From assembly GCF_000247695.1 (NCBI RefSeq), contig NW_004624785.1, positions 302,362 to 366,361 on the forward strand: DNA of 64,000 nt. The letters run 5' to 3'. Below are positions 28,925 through 39,679 of this stretch, piece by piece (positions within the stretch are counted from its first letter, which is position 1; each line of letters starts with the position of its first letter). Under the pieces are notes generated by a model, which saw only the letters and a list, made by a program, of their open reading frames with translations, did not search any database and was not told the DNA's origin. The translations under genes and the position numbers were made by a program. Source of the stretch: Heterocephalus glaber. Lineage: Eukaryota; Chordata; Mammalia; Rodentia; Bathyergidae.

Positions 28925-29139
28925 TCTGAAGTGAAGGGAAGAATTTTGAGGGGAATTAATGGCAATCTGTCTTTTACTGTAATAAAGTTTTATTTAAACA
29001 TTCACAGTAGTTTTTATTACAGCTCATATACAGTGTATAACTTTAAAGGGGACAGGAGGATATTGGTCCACTGAGTGGTTTTTAAATTTTTTTACGAAAG
29101 TGTTGGAATTTGATTCAAGTAAATTTCACATGGGTACAG

Positions 29140-29345
29140 AGATTAAGAACTTAAGCTCTGAAGTGTATTTGAGTTTGAATCTCAGCTTTACCCACTTAGC
29201 AGCTTTCACTCTTTCTTAGCTTCCACACTTTTAAATTGGGTATACTACCATTATCTTCCTCAGGGCTTTTGTTAGGTATTAAATGACATAAGGTATATAA
29301 AGCATTTAATCTGGTATGTGGCACATAGTATGCATTCAGTAGAGC
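29140..29345 (+). mobile_element. MIR-like SINE
   Basis: TTTGAGTTTGAATCTCAGC, CTTCCTCAGGGCTTTTGTTA and GGCACATAGTATGCATTCA follow a MIR element over most of its length. Confidence 0.7.
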
Positions 29346-30215
29346 TACCTTAATATACAGGGGGGTCATAAAAATAAAAGAATAAAGATTGGCTGTTCTT
29401 TGAGTAAATACCCACCTGAGTAGTATAGGTATTAATTAATGCTACAAAGGAAAAGTTCAGGCAATTATATTTCCATATTTCTAATATGCCAGATCACACT
29501 ACTAGAGAAGCTTTTAAAAAGATACTAGGCACACAGGATATTCTCTATTCTGGTCAAAAATCTGTTTTCTTCAAATAGATAAAAAAAGAACCATGTCACC
29601 ATAAAGCTCAACAGGAACCTGAAATTTTTAGGCTTTTGGCACAAATAGTTTTAGTTTGTGCTGAGAGCTATATGCTAAGAGCTTGGCATTTCCAAAACCT
29701 AATCTCTACTGTAATGATCTCTTTGGATACTCTGGCCACTGATTTCTTTTCTACCAATCCTAATAAATCCTTTTGTCCTCTCAACTGCAGACATCTGGTC
29801 ACAGCATGACCCACTCTGATGCCTGGTTGAAGTTTCAAGTTCTGAGGTCCTGTTTTAGCCTTTCCTTCCACGTCTCCCTCTTTTCTCATTTCTACAGAGC
29901 CAGAGCCACATCTTTGGCCTCTTCCACTACTTCATGGTACCAAGGCCTGTCTAACTCACTGTCACTCACAGAATTAAAAACTCTTCTCCGGGACCCACTG
30001 CCTATGGGACAAATGCACAATTACATTTTAGTGGAAGTCTCAGCTAGAAGGGTTTCAAGGCCCTAATTCTTTAGTAGTTTCTACTTCAGGTTACCCAGTC
30101 CTAGAAGAGCTTTCACAAGATACTTTACCTGAAACAATCACCTCACTGGGAAGAAAAGTTTACTTGGAAGAATGTTAAATATTTATTTCCTCTCGCATCC
30201 AAGCTTGAAATTTAC

Positions 30216-30308
30216 CTTATTTATGGAAGAAGAAGGAGAAGGAGAGGAGGAAGAGGGTGGTGACTGGCTGAGACTTTCAATACAGCCAATCTGAGCCAAA
30301 ATATCCAC
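30216..30308 (-). CDS. SNX9: Candidate in-frame cassette exon of SNX9 (Ser/Pro-rich linker insert)
   Basis: The 93 bp form 31 open codons, phase 0 at both ends, in the intron between phase-0 exons 4 and 5. Inclusion would therefore lengthen SNX9 without a frameshift. On the minus strand the acceptor is an almost unbroken pyrimidine tract (CACTTTTTTTTATTTTAAG) and the donor is AAATAAG|GTAAAT. The peptide begins VDILAQIGCIESLSQ and ends in a Ser/Pro run closing with INK, in character with the disordered linker. No repeat similarity is seen across it. It is not part of the canonical SNX9 protein as I remember it. It could be a tissue-specific alternative exon or a chance open stretch. Confidence 0.55.
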
Positions 30309-30729
30309 CTTAAAATAAAAAAAAGTGCTCAGTGAATAGAGTAAAAATGAGTATACCAGAACTTTTAATCAATAATAGCAAATTCATGGCAGGCCTAGAT
30401 TCACCAGAAAATTCTAGCATGCCACTCACAGACATTACATGCAAAATAGCCCCAATTATTTGGTGGGTTGTCAACAATGCATTAGGATCTTCTGAGGTCT
30501 GTCGCTTGGTATTGCAATACACTACTACCAAGATATCAGAAAACAGTATAAGTGAAACACTAAAAACAATCAGATGCTGCACAGATGGAATGAAACAAGT
30601 ATCATGCATGTCATACAGCCAATAAAACAAACTCCAGAGAAAAAAATACAACACTTCAAAATGTTAAGATTTTGAATTTGCTTTCAAAGTCATCAAGCAT
30701 GTAAAATCCAGCCAAGATAAGCAGAGGCA

Positions 30730-30834
30730 GGCCAGGGATTTAGCTCAGTGATTCCAGCGCCTGCCTTGCAAGCACAAGGACCCGAGTTCGATCTTCAGTA
30801 CCAAAAAAACAAAAAACAAAAAAAGGTGTACAAC
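30730..30834 (+). mobile_element. tRNA-derived SINE with 16-bp target duplication
   Basis: Flanks AAGATAAGCAGAGGCA at 30714-30729 and 30835-30850, perfect. It lies about 420 bp upstream, in gene orientation, of the candidate cassette exon. Confidence 0.94.
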
Positions 30835-31264
30835 AAGATAAGCAGAGGCATCTTGTCACCTGGAAGTTAATACAGAGCCAGGTGAGTCCTACTGAGCTAA
30901 GCTGTGAGACGCACAACAGTCCAATCAGTTTATAAATTCAGAAGCAAAAAACAGATGTCTTCTGGTGTGGATTCCTGAGGTGCTTATGAGGCAGCATCTC
31001 TGTGAGCAGAGATTAGTGACTAGCTCCCGTAAGGCCAATCAATGGCCAGATTACAAAACAACTGTCAGAGACAACTGTGGAGCCCAATTTCCAGACCTCA
31101 AACCCAGCTCCATGGCTGCTCAGTAGGGAATTCAGTGTTATATAGTGTTATACAGTGTTATGAGAGGTATTTTTCCAGCTACAGTTCTCTTGTCAATTGG
31201 TGGTATTATTTTACTTTACAGATGTAAATAAATGTCAATTTGGAAATCAATATGCAAATAAAAT

Positions 31265-32330
31265 AATCAAGATGGAGTAACAGGCACTGAGGTTAGGTTC
31301 CCAGTTAAAACTGAAAAAATGATAAAAAACTAAAAAAATGATAAAATATATGAAACTACTCTCAAATCACTGGACACTAGGCAATAAAAGACAGTGATCC
31401 TGAGATACAGAAAATAAACAAGGTAAGCTGTCCAGCTGCCCCAGTTTACTGGAGAGACTTTCTATGCCACAGATCAGGGATGGAAAACCCACACAAAGGC
31501 CAGGGCTCTCTGGCTTGTAGAGGCAGAGCTGTACATCTCAGGCAGAATGCTGGATGAGAAAGCCCTGGAGGTGTGCAGAGGTGCCCCAGGTCTGAGGCTG
31601 ACACCTGATCGTTACTTCACATAATGAAACTGCCCAGTCAGAGAAAGAACCATGTGAAAGAATTCAGAGAACAACCCTCATACAGGCCTGTTCCACCAGC
31701 CGGAACATAAAACTTCAAAATTCACAGTGCATCATGTATAGTATCGACAAGGGTTTTACTTTGGGACGGGGGCAAAAATATCAAAATAAATTTTATTATG
31801 CTCCAACTTGTAAAAGCTTAAAGATAAACCCTGAAAGAATTAAACTGTTTCAAAGTAACTTAAGCATATTCCAAAACAAGGCTAAAAAATTACCGCAATA
31901 CAAAAATATCCAGTATAAAACAAGGTTAAAATCACAGAGTCTGGCATTAAAAAAAAAAATCAGGCATGAAAACAAGCAGAAAAACATGACCCCACACAAA
32001 ATGAAAAATCAGCTGGGTGTGATGGCACACACTTGTAACCCTAGCGCTCAGGAGGCTAAGGTAGAAGCATTGCTACAAGTTTGAGGCCAGCCTATGCTAC
32101 ACAGTGTGTTCAAGACCAGTATGAATTGGATAGTGAGACCCTAACTCAAAAAGAGGGCGGGGGTGCAGCTCAGTGCAAATGCCCTGGGTTCTATCCCTAG
32201 TACTGCCAAAACCAAGTTAAAAAAAAAAAAATCAATCAAGTGAAGCTGACCCAGGAATGACACACATGATAAAATTAGCAATATTTAAGAGTAAGAAAGC
32301 TTTCCAACACTACCTGCCTAGAGGAAACAG
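31265..32330 (+). mobile_element. L1 5' region fragment with a B1-dID insertion
   Basis: AGATGGAGTAACAGGCACTG and the later GTGAAGCTGACCCAGGAATG resemble the 5' UTR and start region of old mammalian L1 elements in sense orientation. A B1-dID SINE sits at 32010-32231. The apparent open frame at 31734-32084 runs into the SINE and is not a gene. Confidence 0.55.
32010..32231 (+). mobile_element. B1-dID dimeric SINE
   Basis: B1 half (GGTGTGATGGCACACACTTG) with an internal duplication, then GGTGCAGCTCAGTGCAAATG and an A tail. Confidence 0.88.
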
Positions 32331-33414
32331 TGTGGATGGGCTCCCAAGAGGTGAGAACTAACTTCAAAGAAAAACACAATACTCTAGTGGGTTGAAATAT
32401 ATTGAATCAACATAAAAGCATGGGCCCATTATACTAGGAAAAAGAACAAAGATAGGAAAACTCACTAGTCACTATTCAAAGAAGCTATAAAACAACTTAA
32501 TTTGAAAATCGGCAATTTAAAAAGAAAGAATTCTGTAGTTAGGGAGCTAACTAGCTCCAGCTGATGAAGCAAAATGCCACTATACAGAAGGAACAATTTT
32601 ATTGATTCAGGCAAGGATTGGAAACTGGTGGTAAGCCATTAGGCGAATGACTAGTAGTGCTTAATTAATATCAGATTTCTTTCTGGTCAGAAGAAGAAAA
32701 TACACAATGGAAGCAAAAGACTGTTGCCAACCTAACCCAAGGGTGTTCTGATCAATAACAGTGGGTTGATGAGATATCCTGTCTCCTGTGATAAGAAACC
32801 TCGATGTGATGTAACATGAAACACACAACTTGTAGGAAATACTGATGATAAAAGAACAACGTACATAAGGAAACAGACAAATCCAGAAGACAGGACTCTA
32901 CAAGACAACTGGTTACATCAGAATTTTTACATTTTTCTAAAAAGTAGGAACTATGCTAAGAAAAAAGGAAACTTCAAAGGATATATAATAAGATGTAATG
33001 CTTGTTCACAGCACAGATACTAGTTCATAAATAAGTTATCAAGGACATTCTGAGTTAGTGGGGATAACTCAGACTGGTCTGGATATTAGATGACATGAAA
33101 ATTTATTGAACAGAAAAAGTAAGGATTTAAAAGGTTATGAACATATACTTTTATACATGGTCTACTTCTGGTTTTTAGTATTTATATAAAATTTGTATTT
33201 GTCTGCATATCCTTATTCACATAAGAGAAAATAAGATGTACATATTGATAGCTACAATGGTGGCAAGGTGATGTTTTTCTTTACTTAGCAACTGATAACT
33301 ACAAAACAACAGGGTCTAGTTTTATAATATTTTGTTTCTCATATGACATCCTTGAAGAACCCAGATAAGAGGCAAACTACTTCTCACATCAAAAGACAGT
33401 ACAATCAAGGTGAA

Positions 33415-33735
33415 GTCTTTATTTGAGCTGTGGCTGCCTTTATGTCTTGAGAGGATTAAAAATTTTTACCTTTCATGGTCATTTTGATTTTGGGGCACAG
33501 CCTCAGGTTGGGCAATTCCAGAACTGGTGAAAAAGGTGGATGAGGACATATTGTGATGTTCTTATCCGAGAGAAATTGCTATGAATGACTGATTAACAAG
33601 AGGTGATCAAAAACAGTGTGTTTAAATTTTAAAAATTATTATAGTAAAAAGTATGTTGTCATTAACCTCCCACAAACACTCTCCCTCATTTCAAACACAT
33701 CTATCCCATCATTCTTAGCAATACGTCTTTTATTG
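33415..33735 (+). mobile_element. Second, partial copy of the mariner-derived element
   Basis: Shares the central block with 28460-28690 (TTTGAGCTGTGGCTGCCTTT, CATGGTCATTTTGATTTTGG, GGATGAGGACATATTGTGAT). It is followed by an arm resembling 28330-28430 (CACATCTATCCCATCATTCT). It is rearranged relative to the first copy. Confidence 0.5.
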
Positions 33736-34801
33736 TAATAGGGTTAAAATTTTTAGCACCATATTTTTGATCACTCTTGTACTTTTATATTATCATCTTA
33801 GGGGAGAGGCTCTGTATGCATCAATGGTCCACCTTATTACCACATGAGGAAATCCTGAAAGTGCCTCAGCCACATACTTCTACATTCTGTTTATTTGTTC
33901 TGCTGTCACTTGGCCCATCCTGCCATGGCCTATCATGCAAATACACCCAAGTACAGTCTCCTGCTTGGAAGGGAAGAAGCAAAGAGGGAGAAAAGAATTT
34001 GGCGACTGGAAACTTCCAGGGCAAGACTTTTCCCAGGGGTACACAGTGAAAATGAATGGAAAGTTACCACTCATTGTTCACAAAACAAGAAGGCTGCTTT
34101 TGGTAACTGATCTGTATGAAGAAAACAAGTCTTTATCAAACATTCATCTTTTATTTCTTTACCAAACATTTCATCAAACATTCACATAGTAACAATGTAC
34201 AAATTGTGCTAGAAAGTGGGTATAGGAAGCAAATAATATCTCATTCTTATACCCAAGAATATTTTGGTCAGAACGATTGACAAAGATTGCCTCAAAAGAG
34301 CCTGAAGAGATAATGAAATCCTGTAATATAAAAAGCCTAACTAGTTCAGCTCAAAATACGAAAGAATTTGTAAGTTCTCCTAATTTGTTCTTTACAAATC
34401 TTTAATTCAAAAGATATAATTCTACAAATGAACCTCTCCTAACTTTAGAAAAACACACATTCTTTTAAAAACAAAAGCAGGCCACAAGAACAGCCTAAAT
34501 CCACTTATAGCCAGTTGAAGCAATAGTACAGACTGGAAATTATCAAAATAAGTTTAAATTACTTACATCCTTTGCTATGATTCACATCATGAACCCCAAA
34601 TGTCAATTTTAAGTGTTTATGTTTTAAATGAAGAAAATTATTTAAATAAAAGAACAGATAAAATAAATGGATAATACTTACATTAGCTTAGAGAGTTCAC
34701 TTATTTTGTTAGGCCAAAGCCTTACAACAGGTAACTTTATGTGCAAAACAACTAACACAAGACAATTTGCTTTCAGACAGACCAGGCTGGTAAAAGTCCA
34801 T

Positions 34802-35017
34802 GTGAGGCTACCGTGGCTTCCCCATGACAGCTTGCACTGAGTCCTCTAGGGTGTAATTTAGTCTTGCTTTTTCCTCTTTTCCTCTGCCCAACTTTACTCT
34901 GCAAAGCCAGTTTCTCCCTCACTCTCAACTTTTACTTTTTTATTTATTTTTTTTATTTTTTATTTTAACTTTTACTTTTTTAAATAAACTTTGTCACTGC
35001 TAAAAAAAAAAAAAAAA
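34802..35017 (+). mobile_element. Retroposed transcript end of unknown source
   Basis: The segment ends AAATAAACTTTGTCACTGC followed by an A run of about 18, and is bounded by AAAAGTCCAT (34792-34801 and about 35017-35026). This is the structure of a 5'-truncated retroposed polyadenylated RNA. Inside, the AACTTTTACTTTTTT block occurs twice around an A/T tract. I do not recognise the source transcript. The AATAAACTTTGTCACTGC end is reminiscent of an LTR R region. Confidence 0.7.
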
Positions 35018-35788
35018 AAAGTCCATCTGAAATGGGCTGTTAAAGATATCACTGATAAGAGGTTGTGCGCAAAATGCTGACTGGCTTTTTACCACAGCAG
35101 CTGTAAGGTTAAACATCTTTGCTTTTGTCATGTTTCCAGTTAAACAAAAACAAACAAGCACCCACAGAAACAAACCTATACAACAGATTTCATTACATAT
35201 ATTTCTGAAAGGTTCTCTAATGAACACAGCTATCATATCATACAAGTCAAGGATCTGTGATAAGGTTGGTACTGACAGTCTAATGCAGTTTTGAAGGCAA
35301 ATGTCCAAAAACCCTGTGAACAGTGGTATACAATACTGTTTAAAAACTCCTGTAACTAAGTAGAAAAGATTGATATTGGGTGCTGGAAGACATAAAGGGC
35401 CTTTTTCATAAAACTTGTAAAGAGACAATCCTCATAATTATGAGATGCCTATAGTAATTATTAGTCTCATCTGAGGTAATAAAATAAGCAAACCTACTAC
35501 CTTTCTTTATACAGCTTTTAAAAACTGATTTGCTTTTTAAATGGTCTAAAAATAGATTTAAATGTTCTAAAAATATGAGAAAGCAAAATGTAACTCCAAG
35601 ACTGCTATTGCCTTTCTCATCCCGTAGCCAGTAAAAAATTATTTTATAATAAATATCAGGACATGGAAAATTTCTGCATAACATTAAGATGCTATATACC
35701 TTTGCACATTTAAATCCAAACTGTTAAACAAACAAACAAGCAAACAACCACACACACAAAACACACACAGACACATAAAGAAACCCTC

Positions 35789-35965
35789 CAGCCAGGCATG
35801 GTGGTGCATACCTGTAACTGTAATCTCAGCTCTCTGGGAGGCCAAGACAGGAGGATGGCCCCTGGGCAACTTATAAAGAGCCTGTCTCAACATAAATAAA
35901 AATGAGCCAAAGATGTAGATCAGTGTGAAGGCCCTGGGTTCCATCCCCAGTACAACAAACAAATA
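35789..35965 (+). mobile_element. B1-dID dimeric SINE
   Basis: GCCAGGCATGGTGGTGCATA to CCTGTCTCAACATAAATAAA, then ID half AAGATGTAGATCAGTGTGAA to CATCCCCAGTAC. Confidence 0.9.
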
Positions 35966-36839
35966 ATTGGAACTGTATGTGGAGACGTAAATGTTTTTGA
36001 CTGGGTGACCCCTCAGATGGCCAATGCTGAGAACACAGACCAGGCCAAGACAGAGATACAGGAAGAAATCTGGAAGTCTTATTATATTTCAATGTACCTT
36101 GTGATGTATTTATGACTGAGCAAAAAATTCTTCATGCAAGTACAGAGTACTTTATTGTAGTAAAAGGCCTCCTGTAAGATACCGGGAATCATAAAAAGAT
36201 AAAATCTTTGCTCCTTAAGCTTGTAAGTTTACAAGTAAGTAATATAATCTGTGATAATAGTCATAAATAGTGCTAAGAGACTTCAGAGGAAGGAAGGAGA
36301 AGGAAGTAAGAGAAAAAAACAAAAAAAGACTTCATGAAAGACATAGCATTCGAGCTGAACCTTGAGGGATGGACAGGTGACCGAAAGATGGAGGAGTCCT
36401 TCCAGGATTCTTAGAAGAGAGCCCAAGGTATAGAGAGAGATAGGATAGTATGGGGCAGGTCTACAAAACAAATGGTATGGTTGGAGCCTGACACACCTAA
36501 TGGTAAGATAGGCATGGGGCCATGTGGAGGAATCACAGAACTATAGCTGAGGCTGGGAAACTAGTCCAACTTCAAGTCTAAATTAATTTCTTCTACAATT
36601 TCTCTACCATGCAAGTGTTCAGAGTCTGCCTGTAGAACTATTAATTGATTCATAGTGACTACCTCCTAAGAAAGTCCCTTGAATACAGAAAATGTTTATT
36701 TTAGGAGCCATCGGGGGAGCCCTTAAAGTTTCTTAATCAAACAGCTAACATATTTAATGTCTCGTTTTAGAGGCAGTAGTATATAACAATTATTAAACAC
36801 TAACCAAGTACTGCTCCAAAACTTTAGAACAATTTTTTT

Positions 36840-36985
36840 CCATTTACTTTTTCCAACAATCTTATGATATTGTACAGATGAGGCACAGATATAAACTAAG
36901 TAGCTTATCTTGAGTCATACAGAAAGCATGAGATATGGGATTAAAACCTAGGCAATGTGACTCTGGAGCCCAATGCCACACTGTG
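36840..36985 (-). mobile_element. MIR-like fragment
   Basis: CAGATGAGGCACAGATATAA and TTAAAACCTAGGCAATGTGA are the complement of MIR sequence. Confidence 0.6.
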
Positions 36986-37742
36986 CAGAGACTCCATCAG
37001 GACACTGGTTCTCAATCCATTCCCTCCCCCTAAACATGTAAAGGATGCAGAACATGCTCATCAATAACAAGGCTCACAGTGGCACTCAGTTTTAAGGGAA
37101 AATAAAAACAAGGCACAGAAAAAAAGTAACATTTCAGGGAAATAAACTGGAAAGTCAGGAAAAGAAAGTGGTTTATGAGGAAATCATGAGTGATTCTGCG
37201 CTACTTTGAGATACAGAGCTATTCATCAAAAAGGGTAGAAATTGGGCAAACTGAAAATTCAGGATTAGGAGACATTTATAAGGGCATGGTCTATGAGCCC
37301 GGAGAGGGGACAGTAAGGAGAGAGGCTCAAACAAAACAGGTTACAGGGTCCAAGTATACCCCTTTGGAGAAGGAAATACTTAAAATGTCTTCTATGTGTC
37401 TGATACCACTTTATTCCAACTGGTCAACAGTTCAGGAAGCAGCCCTGTACCAAAGCCAGACATCAAACCTGGGTCCAATAAAGCTTACATGCTTCCCATT
37501 GCACCAGTGTGTCCTGGGCAGGGGTGGAAAGGGAGGTGGTGAGAAACCATGAAACCAAATATGGAGACAGTCAAGGAGAAGTATACAGAGAGCAAGAATT
37601 TTAACCAAAAGAGAACCGGAAGTTTTATTCCAGGTACACATATTTTCCTAATAAAGAAAATAAAAAATCTCTCAAGTTCTTCAGATAGAAAAGCTAGGTT
37701 TATAAAACGTTTAACTAATGCTTAATCTGATTGTTCTTATTT

Positions 37743-37830
37743 TGGGGGGGGGGGGGGACCGGGGATCGAGCTAGGGTCCCTGCACTTGTGCAGCAGGCGG
37801 CAAAACCACTGAGCTAAATCCTCGGCTCCA
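37743..37830 (-). mobile_element. tRNA-derived SINE with a poly(G) run in its tail
   Basis: Minus strand. Flanks ATTGTTCTTATT at 37730-37741 and 37831-37842. The expected T run before GGTACC on the plus strand is replaced by about 14 G (minus strand: C run), leaving GACCGGGGATC. Confidence 0.92.
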
Positions 37831-37987
37831 ATTGTTCTTATTCTTTAGAAAAAGTACAAACAAAAATTTTCCATTTCTCAAACTACAGACAGTGACCTGA
37901 GATTTTTAAAAGATCTGTGGTGAGAACCTTTTAAGAATCAAGTTAATGATATAATTTCAATACCAATAAAAGGATGAAAACAACTAC

Positions 37988-38090
37988 AGCCCGGGATTTA
38001 GCTCAGTGGTTTCGCTGCCTGCCTTGCAAGCGCAAGGACCCGAGTTCGATCCCCAGTACCAAAAAACAACAACAACAAAAACAAAAACAG
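37988..38090 (+). mobile_element. tRNA-derived SINE
   Basis: GGGATTTAGCTCAGTGGTTT to CCCCAGTACC and an AACAAC-type tail; near-consensus boxes. Confidence 0.92.
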
Positions 38091-38100
38091 AGATCTATTT

Positions 38101-38191
38101 GGGCTGGGGATTTAGCTCAGTGGTTTCGCCGCCTGCTTTGCAAGCGCAAGGGCCCGAGTTTGATCCCCGGTACCAAAAAAAGAAAAAAAAA
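38101..38191 (+). mobile_element. tRNA-derived SINE
   Basis: Near-identical to the copy just before it, same orientation, about 10 bp apart; ends CCCCGGTACC(A)n. Confidence 0.92.
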
Positions 38192-38226
38192 ATGTTTGGT
38201 GAAAACAACAACTACATATATTTTTT

Positions 38227-38280
38227 ATATATATATATACACACACACACATATCTACATATATACACACACATATACAA
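38227..38280 (+). repeat. TA/CA microsatellite, left of the gap
   Basis: TATATA followed by CACACA and ATAC repeats up to the run of N. Confidence 0.9.
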
Positions 38281-38385
38281 NNNNNNNNNNNNNNNNNNNN
38301 NNNNNNNNNNNNNNNNNNNNNNNNNNNNNNNNNNNNNNNNNNNNNNNNNNNNNNNNNNNNNNNNNNNNNNNNNNNNNNNNNNNNN
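38281..38385. other. Assembly gap (105 N)
   Basis: Unsequenced bases lying between CA-rich repeats. Any protein frame drawn through it is an artefact. Confidence 0.99.

Positions 38386-38389
<4 letters not shown>

Positions 38390-38430
<41 letters not shown>
38390..38430 (+). repeat. CA microsatellite, right of the gap
   Basis: About 20 CA units leading into the tail of a minus-strand SINE. Confidence 0.9.
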
Positions 38431-38433
<3 letters not shown>

Positions 38434-38517
38434 TTTTTTTTTTGGTACCGGGGATCGAACTCGGGTCCTTGCGCTTGCACAGCAGGCGGTGAAACCACTG
38501 AGCTAAATCTCTGGCCA
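38431..38517 (-). mobile_element. tRNA-derived SINE
   Basis: Minus strand, GGTACCGGGGATCGAACTCG to ACTGAGCTAAATCTCTGGC. It is inverted relative to the two SINEs on the other side of the gap. Confidence 0.93.
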
Positions 38518-38769
38518 CTAATATATTTTTTAACAGCTTCTGAGAGTTATTACCATCTGCTGGTTAGTTTATTCTAGTGGTACAGCTACAACATGAGATG
38601 CTCTTGAAATTATAAAATACCAGACAACTAATAATGAAACTAGTATTAGTCACTGAAAACCACTCGTCTCTTCCAAAGGTACTATGATGACTCTCCTCAT
38701 CCACCTAATACAAAACAGGTTACTAGAGTAGGAAAAAAGTGAGCATTTCATTCATTTCTTGCGTTTCTT

Positions 38770-39470
38770 TCAATACATTTTCTACATACTTTGCATCTAT
38801 GGGGTGTGTGTTTGTTTACTTGACTACAAGAAACGTAACATTACCTACACTGATGTGCCTTTGAAACAAAAAATTCTGCATCCTAATCTGTGCATCTCAA
38901 TCTCCTCTGATTCCTCTTAAAGGCAGCCACTGTATGGGTATGCTGTACATTACTGGACGAGTCCTGCTGACACTTAACTTTGTTTTCTGCTGTTAGAAAC
39001 AAAGCTGCAGTAAATGTTTTGTCTAGAATCTGTATTCTCAGAGTGCATCTCATCTCAGTATGAACTCAGAACTGCCGGGTCAAAGGGGCTATGAACTGTA
39101 GATATCAATATACACAACCAACTGGCCAAAAAGGCCACCTACTTATCCTTCATCGGTATGGTTGTCAGAATGCCTACTTGCCACACTTTTCCTCCTACCA
39201 GGTGGTATTAAAATGTTTTTCTTCTACACTAATTTGATAGAAGCAGCTCAGAATAACCACTTCCCCAAGTTTACTATTTGTATTTACTTCTTTTTTATAA
39301 TAATCTCTTTATACCCTTTGCCCATTTTTTTCTCGAGCTGTTCATTTTTTATAAATTTCTAACAGTTCTTTGTATATTAATGGAATTAGCCTACATCCAT
39401 TACATGCTAGAAGCATTTTTCTAGTTTAACATTTCTTTTTGACTTAAATGTTTCTAGTTTAATTTTACCT
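38770..39470 (-). mobile_element. Antisense L1 ORF2 fragment
   Basis: The plus strand shows the complement of the L1 ORF2 C-terminal region (CTGCCGGGTCAAAGGGGC, CCTTTGCCCATTTTTTTCTC, TTCTTTGTATATTAATGG). It is heavily diverged. Confidence 0.6.
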
Positions 39471-39584
39471 TTTTTTTGAGACAAGATCTTGCTATGTAGT
39501 TCAGGATGGCCTCCCAATTCACAGTGATCCTCCTGGCTCAGCCTCCCAAGTGCCAGGATTACAGGTATGTGCCACCATGTCTGG
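39469..39584 (-). mobile_element. B1-like SINE
   Basis: GAGACAAGATCTTGCTATGT to GTGCCACCATGTCTGGC, minus strand. Confidence 0.88.
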
Positions 39585-39593
39585 CTAATACTA

Positions 39594-39679
39594 TTTCCTT
39601 TTTTTTGGTACCGGGGATCAAATTCGGGACCTTGCGCTTGCGAGGCAGGCTGCAGAACCACTGAGCTAAATTCCTGGCC
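39594..39679 (-). mobile_element. tRNA-derived SINE
   Basis: Minus strand, with duplication CTAATACTA at 39585-39593 and 39680-39688, inserted at the end of the preceding B1-like SINE. Confidence 0.92.

Larger units (their letters stand above)
28265..29050 (+). mobile_element. Mariner-derived palindromic element (MARNA-like) with two SINE insertions
   Basis: The left arm (about 28270-28490), reverse-complemented, aligns with the right arm (about 28750-29045) over roughly 190 bp, through TTTCAGAAAGTGGCAG, TCTTTTACTGTAATAAA and AACATTCACAGTAGTTTTTA. Removing the two young tRNA-SINEs and their duplications leaves about 590 bp. The arms look like the two ends of a mariner-type element, and pieces recall a mariner transposase C-terminus. 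The same family recurs at 33415 and 55545. The name MARNA is from memory and uncertain. Confidence 0.6.

Noticed and set aside
31734..32084. 116-codon plus-strand open frame
   Set aside because: Lys-rich L1-derived sequence that ends inside a B1-dID SINE; no gene.
37990..38065. tRNA genes (A and B boxes with GAGTTCGATCC)
   Set aside because: All such copies have SINE tails and target duplications and cannot fold into a complete cloverleaf with an acceptor stem; they are tRNA-derived SINEs.
38006..38506. Long open frames on both strands across 37974-38518
   Set aside because: They run through SINE bodies, CA repeats and the 105-N gap; the undefined residues make them meaningless.
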